A DNA stretch of 64,000 bases. Origin: Candolleomyces eurysporus. Its lineage: Eukaryota; Basidiomycota; Agaricomycetes; Agaricales; Psathyrellaceae. Within the stretch, counting starts at the first letter, position 1; every line of letters begins with the position of its first letter. A program made the translations under genes and the position numbers. Below, piece by piece: positions 1 to 11,103 of the stretch. The stretch is taken from assembly GCA_027579435.1 (NCBI GenBank), contig JANBPK010000749.1:124001-188000 (forward strand). The letters run 5' to 3'. The notes beneath the pieces were generated by a model. It did no database searches. It was not told where the DNA came from and was given only the letters and a program-made list of their open reading frames with translations.

Positions 1-2096
1 GAATGAACGGATGAGCAGCCGGCCAGTAGTAGACGAGCAAGGAAGANAACGCACACATGATAAGGCTCAACCTTCCGTGCCCCGCGCTCAGCCGTGACGT
101 CGTGCGCTTTCGTGACTATGAAGCTGAGGAACAGTTCGAGTGCTTTCGCTGTATTCCAAACGAGAAAAAACCGTTGATTAGATCGACCGACCCATGCCAC
201 AGCCGCATTTGTGCGAACGGAAGGGAGGGAAGGAGGGGCGTACAGATTACGACTGGAGTAGCCTGAGCAACTTTGCCNACTTCTTCGTCTTTCTGCATGA
301 TCTTTTTAATCCGAGCCTGTATAGACGTAGACAGACACGAAGAAGGACAGAATCGTTCGGTCGGTCGGGNNAATGATTAGAATTTCTGGTCTGCAGNTTT
401 CGGNTGGGGTTNGAGGACGCACCACTGGNAATTTCGTCGACTTGTTTCTGTTCTTCATANCTNCTGCTNNCAGAGGGGATTNGTGGTGTTGANGGTTCGA
501 GGGTCGTTGGTGGAGGTAGTGAAGGAGGAGAACTCCGAGGGGNGAACCCTGCGCTAAGCCTAGATATGGATTCCTTTCTTGCCCACGACAACAAAGGAAA
601 GGNGCGTCATGTGACTGATTTTCTCCGGAGGCGGTCCGGCGCTCAGNGCTCAGNCCGATGGAACGACCCGCAGCATTCGTTTGTGTGGTCAATATTCAAC
701 GAGAACGAACGAATTGGCAACTGACNAAAACTATGTAGAATTATTAGTGAATGCAAGCTNCACGAGGGTACTTGACAGCGGTCGAAACCTGCAAAGCATC
801 ATTGAAAACCTTCAACTTCGATCCAGATCCAGAAANCTGTCAGTCCTTCGATTTCTGCATTATAATATGTAGTTGTTTCCTGACTTCNGCAACAGNAGAC
901 CCATACTCACGNTTCTTCGNCATCGGAGTATACACCGCCCTCTAGACTCTCTTTCCGAGTGTTGAAGTCGCGGGTCCAACTGTCTTCAATGGTCATCCAA
1001 CTTCATCTCGAGAATCTCAAAGTTCGCTGTCATTCTAATACACCTACTCCTGGAATGGGACTTGTCAGACGCACCAGGCGACATCGAGAAGGNCCCCTNG
1101 NNCCTCCCTTTTCTTCAGCTCANTCTCCTAGAACTCCCTTCGGACACTCGGAACTGGGGTCTGCAATACCACAAAATACTCTCGTATTCAGAACCTTGAT
1201 GTCGAGCTCAAGCCAACGAATTCAGTCGGTGACGATATCGAACGCTTCGCAAAGCATATGTTCAATCGCATAGCCCACACCGGATNTNAGGGCTCGACCT
1301 CGTAAGTTGTCTGATCCTTGTCGTCTTTCGAGGNNCTCACCATCTGCTTTTTCTGATGGACTCCGAGTCAGATGGAAGTGGGTACTTTGAAATATACTGT
1401 GGCAAATCGTTGGCNTCACTTCTTGCCGAGAGTGTGCCCGCCAGCCTGANGNTTACTCAATGCGAAGACACCANTGGGATATCGTATCGATTATCTACCC
1501 TANTATCGCATTTGGGCGGGTGGTGGTGCGCCATTCTTACAGCATGCCAGGTCTTCATTGAACCCACCAGGGCCGGAACCAAGCGCGAGGCTTCACCTGC
1601 GTTAAAATGTTGAGAAATTGAACCGAAACGACAACCCAACCTCTGTAGAAATGAACGTGTCATCCTCACAGATAGGTGAGCCTTGAACCCATCATATTTG
1701 ACGCCTTCGTTCTGCCGGCCATATGGGTGCTAGGGGCGGGCGTCTATCACGGACCGTTGCCAAGGAACACTCAGGCTGTGTTTGCCACGAGGCAAAATTA
1801 TGGGGCGTCCGTCGATTCCCAAGTCCGGAACGCATCCACAGCAGTACCAACCTGCCTCCCTTCCTTCACTATCCCCCCGCTCGTCATCGTTGCAAGCCAC
1901 CTCATACCCGATTGGCAACTTCCCGAGGAGATAGGAACGAAAGAAAGTCCTCTTCAAGGAACGTAGCTGCGCTGTTACCGCCAGCATAAAAAGTAGGTCC
2001 AGTAACCAATGCAACCTGCCTAAACTCACTGGCAGGTCATCCTAAATTGACCGTGCTTCCTAGATTATCCAATGGAGTTCTTCCACAGGCCGCAGA
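1..2096. other. No gene recognised; low-quality sequence
   Basis: This stretch has many N symbols, especially before position 1500, and only short unrelated open frames on both strands. I see no recognisable domain, tRNA or mobile element. It may contain the promoter or undetected first exons of the NACHT gene that follows, because related basidiomycete NACHT proteins often have a longer N-terminus, but no exon here can be supported. Confidence 0.5.
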
Positions 2097-4469
2097 ATGC
2101 TCATGTTGAACAGTTCTACGCATACCAAGTCGAAGGGGATTTGCATTCCCATCTTCACCATGCCGAAGATAAAAGTAAGCACTCGACTCCTTCCTCAATC
2201 GATATCAACTCCTCGGTCTGTCAATTCCTCGATCTGGGCTAATCGCAACGCAGGTATACATGAACTCCTTCAACCCATCCAAGATGCGTCCCATACGCGG
2301 GATCGAAAACGATCGCCCCCGGATTCTGCATGCATGCCAGGAACAAGGCTGGAGGTGGTCCGAAAAGTCGGCGCTTGGACGAGCGGCGCCATCCGGCTGG
2401 CCGGGGAACCACACATTTACTGGATGCACGGATACGTTGGGTGCGGCAAATCGTCTATATCGCAAGAGATTTGCAGAAAGTACCAAATGCAGGGCAGACC
2501 GGTGGCAAGCTTCTTTTTCTTCCGAGGCGCGGGGGATAGGAGCAAGATATGGAGGCTTGCCACGACTCTGGCGAATCAGATGGCAGGCTCTGTTCCAGAA
2601 ACAGCGCCTTTCATACGGGCTGCTGTAACGGCCGACCCAGGTCTGAAGAACTTCCCAGAACCCAAAACCTCTGCGGCCATGCAGATGCAGTGTCTGGTTT
2701 ATGGACCGTTGAAAGCCGCTGCGGCACTTGGCCCAATTGGAGCATTGGCAGGCCATCCTTTCCTTATCGTAATCGACGGCCTGGACGAGTGCGAGCATAA
2801 AGACGAGGTTGAAGACCTTATCGACGGCATGCTCGCGTTTTTCGACGAAAACCCCTTCATTCCTCTTCGGGTCTTCATCGCAAGTAGGGTGGAGCAGCAT
2901 ATCCAATCTCGCCTCAATGTTCCTGGGGTTCATTTGGACAACCTTGTGGATCATTGTTCGGACGATGATATTGCCACGTTTCTGGATGTCCTTTTCCAGG
3001 ATGCAAGGAGGCGCAACCCCGTTATCCAGGCATATGTGCGGGAACACGGCGAATGGCCCACCCCCGGCGAGAAGCGGACGCTCGTCAAGCACATTGGCGG
3101 ATCGTTCATTTTTGCATCGGCGGTATTCAAATTCATCATGAAGCCAACCACCGGCAATCACCCAACGCCTATGAGCCGCCTTCCGTTGGCCCTCGAAATG
3201 AACCCTGGCCTCGACGGGCTCTACGCACAGACATTGGCGCGTTCTGAACATCTTCCCCATTTCCTCAACATCATCTCAACCATTGCTCTGCTGTGGGAAC
3301 CGCTTCCGACATCGGGAATCGCAGAGCTGCTTGGAATCCATACTTACGAGGTTGTTAATGTCCTGGTGAACCTGCAAGCGATCATACAGGTCCCAGGAAC
3401 GGAAGATATACCCATCACACTCTGCCATACATCCCTCCGCGACTTTCTTACCACTCAAAATCGATCAGGCCCTTTCTTTGCGCACCCGCGTCACCATGTC
3501 CACCTCCTCCTTCGTTGCCTTGAGTGTGAGCTCGAGCTTCGTCGACGGAAGCCCGGAGTGCTCATTCGCCGCCGTGAATGTACACCAGCTGCTGCGTATG
3601 CTCTTCGGCATGCGGCTAACCACTGGATCCAAGGCTACAACCTTGAGGAGCAATCAGACATTGATTCCGTCATCCGTTTGTATCGTGAAGCTCTTGCACT
3701 TCACCCAGACGACCCGCAGTTGATCCATGCACTGGCCCGCGTGGTTACTTATCGCGCTTTCCGCACGGGGTCTCCTGTGGACCATGCAGAGGCCCTTTCT
3801 CTGTGTCGTGCAGCGCTCGAGCTTCTCCCATTGCACCATCCAAACCGCTTATCGTCGCTCGACCATTTAGGCAATGTGCTCCTGACTCATTCTTCTTCCA
3901 CCAAAGCCCTGTCCGACATCGAAGAAGCCATTTCCGTGCATCGTGAAGCGCTCAAGCTTCGACCATCGCCCCATCCAGGCCGCTCGTCGTCACTCAACTA
4001 TTTAGCAAATGCGCTTCNGACTCGTTATGAGTGNACCAAAACTTTGTCTGTCCTCAAGGAAGCCATTTCCCTGCATCGTGAAGCGCTCCAGCTCCGACCG
4101 TTTCCCCATCCAGGCCGCTCATGGTCACTAAACCATTTAGGCAACGCGCTCCTGGCTCGTTATCAGGGTACGGAAGCCTTGGCTGACCTCGAGGAAGCTA
4201 TTTCTATGCATCGTGAAGCCCTTACACTTCGACCACTGCCCAATCCAGATCACTCACAGTCACTCAGCAACCTCGGCAACACACTCCTGACTCGTTACAG
4301 GCGCACAGGCATCACTGCTGACCTTGAGGAGGCCATTCACCTCTTTCAGATGCATTTTGATGCGACGGGCCATCAAGACGATCTTGCGCACATCGAGATA
4401 TTGAATGAAGAATCCGATCGATTGGCGCGGAGACGTTTTCTCGGTATTGAGGGAAAGGCGTCGCCGTGA
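2097..4469 (+). CDS. NACHT-TPR STAND-type NTPase
   Basis: The frame gives 790 residues. A typical fungal STAND linker (DASHTRDRKRSPPDSACMPG, near residues 63-82) precedes a P-loop GYVGCGKS at about 112-119. A Walker B-like FLIVIDGLDE follows at about 222-231. The C-terminal part, from about residue 520, holds TPR-like repeats; the last ones have an exact 45-residue period (HREAL at nt 3939, 4074 and 4209). In fungi such NTPases are linked to non-self recognition and regulated cell death. The role here is inferred only from the domains. Two N calls at 4018 and 4034 act as substitutions and keep the frame. A plausible intron at 2175-2252 (GTAAGC to GCAG, 78 nt, multiple of three) would change the N-terminus, so the start is uncertain; the true gene may begin upstream. 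Confidence 0.85.
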   Translation: MLMLNSSTHTKSKGICIPIFTMPKIKVSTRLLPQSISTPRSVNSSIWANRNAGIHELLQPIQDASHTRDRKRSPPDSACMPGTRLEVVRKVGAWTSGAIRLAGEPHIYWMHGYVGCGKSSISQEICRKYQMQGRPVASFFFFRGAGDRSKIWRLATTLANQMAGSVPETAPFIRAAVTADPGLKNFPEPKTSAAMQMQCLVYGPLKAAAALGPIGALAGHPFLIVIDGLDECEHKDEVEDLIDGMLAFFDENPFIPLRVFIASRVEQHIQSRLNVPGVHLDNLVDHCSDDDIATFLDVLFQDARRRNPVIQAYVREHGEWPTPGEKRTLVKHIGGSFIFASAVFKFIMKPTTGNHPTPMSRLPLALEMNPGLDGLYAQTLARSEHLPHFLNIISTIALLWEPLPTSGIAELLGIHTYEVVNVLVNLQAIIQVPGTEDIPITLCHTSLRDFLTTQNRSGPFFAHPRHHVHLLLRCLECELELRRRKPGVLIRRRECTPAAAYALRHAANHWIQGYNLEEQSDIDSVIRLYREALALHPDDPQLIHALARVVTYRAFRTGSPVDHAEALSLCRAALELLPLHHPNRLSSLDHLGNVLLTHSSSTKALSDIEEAISVHREALKLRPSPHPGRSSSLNYLANALXTRYEXTKTLSVLKEAISLHREALQLRPFPHPGRSWSLNHLGNALLARYQGTEALADLEEAISMHREALTLRPLPNPDHSQSLSNLGNTLLTRYRRTGITADLEEAIHLFQMHFDATGHQDDLAHIEILNEESDRLARRRFLGIEGKASP

Positions 4470-5312
4470 ATGGACATTCAAGTTTCTATGATTGTGTTCT
4501 CCGTAGATCGTAGACCGAACCCGGGATTGATATTTGTTGTAGTGAAGGAGCTGATACTACTAGAGTCCGTCAGGACTCGGTTGACCGAGAGCGGATGAGA
4601 GCCTGTCTCTCCCTATGACATGTATCTTAAGTTGTTGATCGTCATCCTAGCACATGATATTTCCCAAATTCGAGGCCCCGAAATATTGCAGACAATGACA
4701 AGTCTTTGGGCTTTGCGTTCAGGTACAAAGGGTCAGATCCGCCCAAAGCGACGCAACAAACCACGGGAGAAGGACACCAATCCCCAGAACGGCCACACTC
4801 TCAACAACGTTTGCATACTGGGCCTTGAACGGGGGAGCGATCACCTAGGGTGAGCACCCTTTGGTGCAAGGGGGTGGTCCGGGTAAACAGAGGCAAGGTG
4901 CTTTTAGAATCGCTCTCCATTGAGCGTAAGACAGACGTGGAGCATACACAGATGTTAGCAATATCCTGCGCTACCATAACCCTGAGGGTCCAAGAAAAAT
5001 GGAGAATTAAATTCGGGATATCATCGTCAACTCTGAGTCTACTCTGCCAATTTCAACACACAGGTCAAAAGCATAGATTTGTTGTCATACTAGCACATAA
5101 GTATCAAAGAAAAGATATTCGATTATTCTGCAAGCTTCAACGTTCGTTCTTCGAAAAGGCGCCTCGTCCTCATCCTTACATTGTATAGTTAACACGCCTC
5201 CTGCTTCCACATGAACCTTCGACGCTTGTCAACACCCCAGTCGATCAAGTTCGTCCCGGGCAGAGTATCTGCGTGTACTATGAGCACGGGATCGCAATGG
5301 TCAGAAACTAAG
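4470..5312. other. Intergenic, no gene recognised
   Basis: Only short unsupported frames are present. Just after the NACHT gene lie two overlapping perfect short hairpins: GAGTCC-GTCA-GGACTC at 4563-4578 and CTCGG-TTGA-CCGAG at 4576-4589. They share three bases and so would be mutually exclusive folds, probably in the 3' untranslated region. Confidence 0.5.
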
Positions 5313-8300
5313 TCAAAACGCACCTTTCCCGACCCACTCAACCTTGAGGACCTGCTTCCCACCCGAAACGATGACCGAGGCCTGACTGAACCCCTTCTTC
5401 AAGCACTGCTCGGCATCATCTCCACACTCAACCCTCCTATCAAGGACAAAATCGCTAGAGAGCGCCTTCTTCTTGCCGTTCACCGACACCTTGAACCGCA
5501 TGTCGCGTTGGTCGATGTCGACGAAGGAGATTCGTCGCTTCTTGGGGTTGTCGAGGGTGACAATGAAGGGTGCGGTGCGGTTGTCGGGACCAGGGAGCAT
5601 GGTGTAGGCTTCCCAAGGACGGATGTGGGTGGGGTTGGAGCACTTGACGGTGTTCAAATGGTCGAATGCGTTTCCGAGCGCTGGAAGTAACCAAACGATT
5701 AGATTTTGCCCAGACGAAACCAGAGTTGAGATTGAAGTGAGAAACTCACCGCTCCAAGCCCAAGATAAGAAGTAAATGAAAGCGATGACGTAGAGTACAT
5801 CGAAGATGCGCTGGATGATTGGTACGCCTTTCCTGCCGATCTTCATCTTGGAGTTGCGGCGATTATTCTGTTCTTCACGCAGGTACTGGCAACAATATAA
5901 GTAACGAAAGCACGAGCCAGCCTTGTGGCTACTGTCTAGAAGTACATACCGACAGCATACAGTTGCCCTTCTCCGGCTTGACGTCCTTAAGACCGAAGAT
6001 AACCTTGATGGCCGCGGGAACGGTCTAGCAGAATCTGTGTTAAGCATCCTGAGTTGTCTGAAAGTAAACAAACGCACCCCCTCGATCAAAGGGAGGAAAG
6101 ATATCTTGGTTGGATTATTTGGGTTGATGTTCTGATCGATCTAAAAAGAGATGAAATTCATGAGAAGCGACGTTATTTAGTCGATTTAACGCTTACATTT
6201 TCCTGAGCTTCAGATAAATCGATGATGATACGATCGCCCTTCTTGATCTGTACGGTCTCCCCAGTCGAAAGAGTGATAGTCGTATCCTCCGTAGCGACAC
6301 GGGTTGTAGGTCCAGTTTGGGAGAGACCTGGAGGAGAACGCCATGAGATTAGCACACGGAGCTAATCAACCAATAGAAGGAGAACAAACAAACGCACGTT
6401 CAGCTTCACGAACATATCCCAGCAGTAGACGGTCCAACGCCTGTCGTTCTTTGGTAGAAAGAGGCTTCGCAGCTCCTTGTTCTTTGGTAGAAGCAGTCTT
6501 CAGCGCCTCTCGTTCTTTTTCTCTTGCATCAGCCATGTAGCATGATACCGCAATTCCGAGAGCTACAAGCAATCAAACAAACGATTCATTAGTCCATGCT
6601 TATCAACTAGATAGACTAGGAGAGAGGAGAGTGTGCGACGTACTCTTGGCGAACGTAATACTAGTGAACACAGCGAACCCAAGCACAGTTGCGCTAAGTT
6701 CCTTCCTATCTTTCCCGGACGCGGACACCCTGACGAGGAAGTCATGGGCCGGTTTGGTGGGGTGGTAATGGAATTCTTCGTCAAGAAGCAGCTCTTGGAG
6801 CAAGTGAAGAAGCCATTCGAAGAACGACTAGAAATATTTGAAGGTGAGTAATGACTCGGGTAGTAGCGCATGCGAAGAACGAGGAAGGACAAACTTCTTC
6901 GCAGGGATCGGCTGTAGCATGCTCAAGGCTATTTTCAATAAGGTTCCGAATGAGCTGGGCAGCGTCCTTTGCCTTCTTGAGCGTCGTAAATTTATCTTGA
7001 GGAGCGACGGTACCGAAGAGTGTACTATCAACAGACATCATGTCATGAATCAGTCACACTCCAAAAACCAGAATAAACGGAGGGAACGAAGAAAATATAA
7101 TTATACGCACTCGTTGATATCTTTCAATTTCTGGAAGAAGTCCTCGGTAGTAAGTCTGTCCTTCTGATCGAGCGTGATACCACACTATGAACCGACTCGC
7201 TTAGCCTCGGTGCACACAATCCAAGGCTTAGACTGGATCATGATATACTGACCAGAATCTCTGCAGCCCAAGCCGCGGCAGCACCGTTGGCGACATCTTG
7301 ATAATTGACTTCGTGGCGCTTTCCGGCCCTTCGAAAACCCGTCAATACAGAAGAAAGGAGATAGGGGACCCGAAACTCACCTTTTGCTATAGCGCTTAAG
7401 GTACCGCTTAATGGCTGTTTCGATGAAGATGGAGTATCGCCTCATGCAGGTCCTGTCGGCCAGAAGGGACGATATGATCTATGTTCATTGGGGTCAGGGT
7501 CATAGGTGAGTATTACCGTTTAATGCACATACATTATGGTCATCCTCGGCGTGGCTGTGAGAGTAGAGACACAAGAATAAGCTTGTTGGCGAACACTAAG
7601 AGTAACGGATTGACGACTTACGAGTCTTTATCGTGCCCGAGCAAGGTACCGAGTCCATCTGTCAGCTTTGCAAGATCGTCCGCCAAGGGGTTCTTGAACT
7701 TCTTGCTGTCGTCGAGGATTTGTTGTGCACCTTTCGGATCGGTGATCGTATGCGTATTCGTAGGAGGCTTGGGCTTTCCGAAATCGACATCCTCCGGGCT
7801 AGGTACCACCGGCGGCTTGTCCTCAGCCGCAGCTTGATCTGCCCGTTCCTTGAGCAGCTCTTTAGCTTTCTCAGGCGTGACGAAGGGGAAGAGGCCGTAG
7901 GCGGAGTTATAGTCATAGTTGTTGGGGAGGTTGTCGAGGATGACGGCGGGGAGGATGGACCCGAAGGACCCATTACTGGTATTGGGCTTGATCATCTCGG
8001 CACCGAGTTTGGTTTCCTCTTCCACTGTAGACGAGAGAGAGAAAACATCATGAGCACGACTGCATCTTCTATTACAAGATGGTTGGTGGTTGATAGACTC
8101 ACGTTTCTGGTCCTGCTTGAAGGAATAATCACTGCGGACCACCTGGACGATGTCGGTGATGAGAGCGTACGTCTGGATGGTGAAAGATGCATTAGAGTGG
8201 GTGCCATACTAATGACTGATAGCAAATGCATACCATCGTCTCTCCGAGTCTGAACCCTTTTCCGTCGATTGCCTTCTCACCACGCAAACCAGGCTGGACG

Positions 8301-10563
8301 AATAGACGTTAGTTAGGACACTCACCTCATCCCAGGTCAATAAGAATCGCTCACATATAACTCGAGATTTTCGATCTTTTGGTACAGCCCTTGGGCAATT
8401 CGAGAAACTTCGGCGTTGCCACTCCACTCTTCGAAGGACTTGTACGCTAAGAGTAGTAGTGTATCAATGAGGATGGACGAAGCTCCGAGTGATGAAAAGG
8501 GAAGATCAACAACTCACCGGGCAATCCAAGCGCCTCCCTGAACTTATTGAACGTGCAGACTTCGTATTTCCTGGCCCGTTCCATGGCAGAAATTTCGAAG
8601 AGACCCACGAGCTCAGCAGTCCCGCGAGCACGGAATGCATGGGCGGAAGCCTCAGTTGCTTTTTGGACGACCGTGGCGAGCTCGTTGTCGTTGAACTTAT
8701 TACCATCTCCTCGAACGAGACTATGGTCACAATCACAGCAAATCAGAATAAGTAAGAGCCAAGAAACGATAAGGCTTACCCTACGCAAGGACGTGTGCCT
8801 CTTTCCATATCGGCAACGTTAGCATACTCGGAGTACCAGTCGCTCAATTCTTCAGTGGTAACCTATAAAGGTTCAAATTTGTTAGTTACGATGGTCAACA
8901 CAAGTATAGGTGAATGATGTTCCTTACATCTTCGGGATCCTCGTCGATCTGAGAGAGGGCTTCTTTCACGACATCGACCTCGTGCTCAGAGAGCGTTGCG
9001 AGCCACTAGAAAAGAAAATCAATTNATCTTTAGTTGGGAAGGCGACAATTTGGGGGACANTACGCTGTAGAGGAGCGAGAACTCGACGCTATTCACGTGC
9101 GAAGAAGAATCTTCGGTGATGGTGAACAAGTCGATAGAGGGAGCGTCGTCGAGAGGGCTCAATCCCAGAAGGCCCTTTAGGAAATCGGTGGTGACGATCT
9201 TTCGGAATACGGCACAATTGACCTATTGATCGGTCATCTTATCAGCACATGTCATCTTATCTAACAAAAAGGAAAGCAGGCCACTAACCTTCTTGGCGAG
9301 GGCAAAGATTTCGTCATCCTGCAACTGCCTTTCGTCGCTCTCTTCATCCAGCGTAGTAGGATCGACCCATCGCTTTTGCTGGTTCTCCTTGAGAAGTTTC
9401 CGAGCGATAGACTGTGGACGGTCATGATTAGTGAACGGAAGACCGACGAAAAGAGGAGATATGCTGTACTTACGTTGTGGTTTCGATTGAAGAGGATGAG
9501 AAGGACACTCTGAAGAAATAAATCGAAGTCAATCAGAAGTCATACTTTACATTGACCACGAAATTGGCCGAGCGTACTGACCGTGGCTGGAGAGAGGAAC
9601 TCGAGACGTTCTCCCGCTTCGAAGAAAGCGTCAGGCTGGAGCAAACCCCAGCCGGTTTCGTCAGGCTCGACGACCCTGATAGTGTCCCTAGCATCTTCAT
9701 CGTTCGATCCGTACAGGGGATAGAGATCAAGCAGACCGGAAGTCTGGTTGACTGTGATGTCGTCGTATTTCGGGTAGGTTCTGCACATCTAGATAAATAT
9801 CCGATTGTCAGGAAAGTGATATTACAACGATCGCTGGGTGAGCACAACATACCGCGATGAGATTCGCAAAGGCAAAAGTCAAGGCAGAAAGACCGGAGGG
9901 GTGCTTCACAGTCTGCAGGAGGTCGTTAGAAAAGGCAAACAAGACACTAGCAAAAAATTTGCACGTACATCTTTACCTTCGAAAAGCTCTTCGAAAACTT
10001 GCTCGAGGTCTGGAAGGACTGTAGCAGGTCCTTCGACGACGCGATGAAAGGCATTAAAATCACTGGAAAGGGAAGGAACGACGGCTCGAGCGCGGGCTAT
10101 CGGTGGGAATTTATTTCTGGGAGGGCAGACTGCGTATTGTTAACTTAATACTTGGAGCCGAGGATAAGAAAAGTGGGACTTGTACTCACCGATGTTGATG
10201 CACTTGTTAAGCACCTCAGCCCGTTCCCCTGCATTCGGAGGAAGCTCCGCAATGGCAGCATTGCAGTCGCGATACTTGAGAAAGAGTGAGAGATCACGAA
10301 ACAAAGGACCACAAGTCGGCACATACAGCAGCGAGTCTGGCCTTGATGTCGATGTCGTTTACATCAGCGAGTTTCAGAAAGTCGTTCTACAAGCACGGTT
10401 AGAACGAAGTCGGTCGAGTAGTAGCGCGACCGACGATTTTCTTGCGGTCTGTATCCGTAGGATCCTTTTTCTTGCCAGGAGTGGAAGAAGCTGCGAGGAC
10501 GATATCAGCCTCTTCATCCTTGCTCGCGAGGGTGCGTTGCAGTAAACGCGCGAGGAAGCTCAT
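5313..10563 (-). CDS. Ppo-like heme dioxygenase/P450 pseudoenzyme with C-terminal membrane domain
   Basis: This many-exon gene aligns along its length with the Ppo genes at 20-32 kb. Shared blocks include SALTFAFANL with the preceding His kept, LDLYPLYGSN, the FNRNHN motif, LQDDEIF, VEFSLLYS, AYGLFPFVTPEK and WAAEILCGITL. The catalytic YRWH of the active copies reads YSWL here (junction near 9010-9070), so the proximal heme-ligand His is Leu. In the P450 part the ExxR (EAER, split by an intron near 6340-6400) is kept. The GGGFHLCIG heme-thiolate loop is absent. In place of the normal C-terminus there is a hydrophobic segment (VLYVIAFIYFLSWAWS, near 5750-5800) and a small domain with CSNPTH, SFVDIDQRD, CGDDAEQCLKKGFS and GGKQVLKVEWVGKG. 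That domain matches the protein at 18.8-19.7 kb. Splice sites and frames look intact, so this is probably an expressed non-catalytic protein, not a dead gene. The start MSFLARLLQRTL mirrors MSLLSKLYDKAK of the other copies. It diverges from the DUF2235 gene. Confidence 0.75.
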
Positions 10564-10853
10564 GGTGGGTGGATCTGGGGAGGAAAGAAACTGAGAGGCA
10601 GAACCAAGAAATACAGTCCTTCCAGTTTCTCTGCATTTTCTCTATGACATAGTTCGCTTGGAAAGATGGGTACACCTGAACGTCCATGTCAGAGAGATCT
10701 GGGGTTCGACAAGAATAACGGAAGAGCCGACCGGTGTTCGGGGTCCTACATCGTATTGATTCAACCGAACCGGTTCACTTAATTCTTTCGACTCTTCTTC
10801 TCTTCCGCCGTACAAGCGCGCACAACATGAGGCAACTTCATTTCTTTNCCCCC

Positions 10854-10980
10854 TGACAAGTACTTGGAGCAGCTGACATGCTTGCTATCATCGATATCGC
10901 GTTCAGCCGATTCTCTTTCTTCTTGACAAGTACTTGGAGCAGCTGACAGGTCTGATATTATCGATATCGCGTCCATCCGA
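10854..10980. repeat. Two-copy direct repeat, 70-bp period, in a divergent promoter region
   Basis: Units at 10854-10910 and 10924-10980 share TGACAAGTACTTGGAGCAGC and a downstream ATCGATATCGCG core, differing at a few positions. They lie between the divergent Ppo-like (-) and DUF2235 (+) genes, so they could hold a duplicated regulatory site. An N call lies just before the first unit at 10848. Confidence 0.75.
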
Positions 10981-11103
10981 GTACCGAGAGACCCTCAAGT
11001 TTGGCTCCAAAACCTGCAGCTTGCCAACACCAGATCCAAGGGATTCCAGCGGCCTTCTCAAAACGCCTCCAACTCCCCATTCTTTCCTTCCCAGACTTGA
11101 ACC

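Noticed and set aside
2205..3260. 351-residue minus-strand open frame opposite the NACHT gene
   Set aside because: It is the antisense shadow of the NACHT coding frame; no domain and no splice logic.
6340..6440. Apparent loss of the ExxR Arg in the Ppo-like P450 part
   Set aside because: When the GTGCGT intron is removed the split codon gives CGT, so EAER is present; only the heme-thiolate loop is missing.
7633..8253. 206-residue plus-strand open frame
   Set aside because: It lies opposite Ppo-like exons whose translation aligns with the other Ppo genes; the plus frame has no recognisable features.
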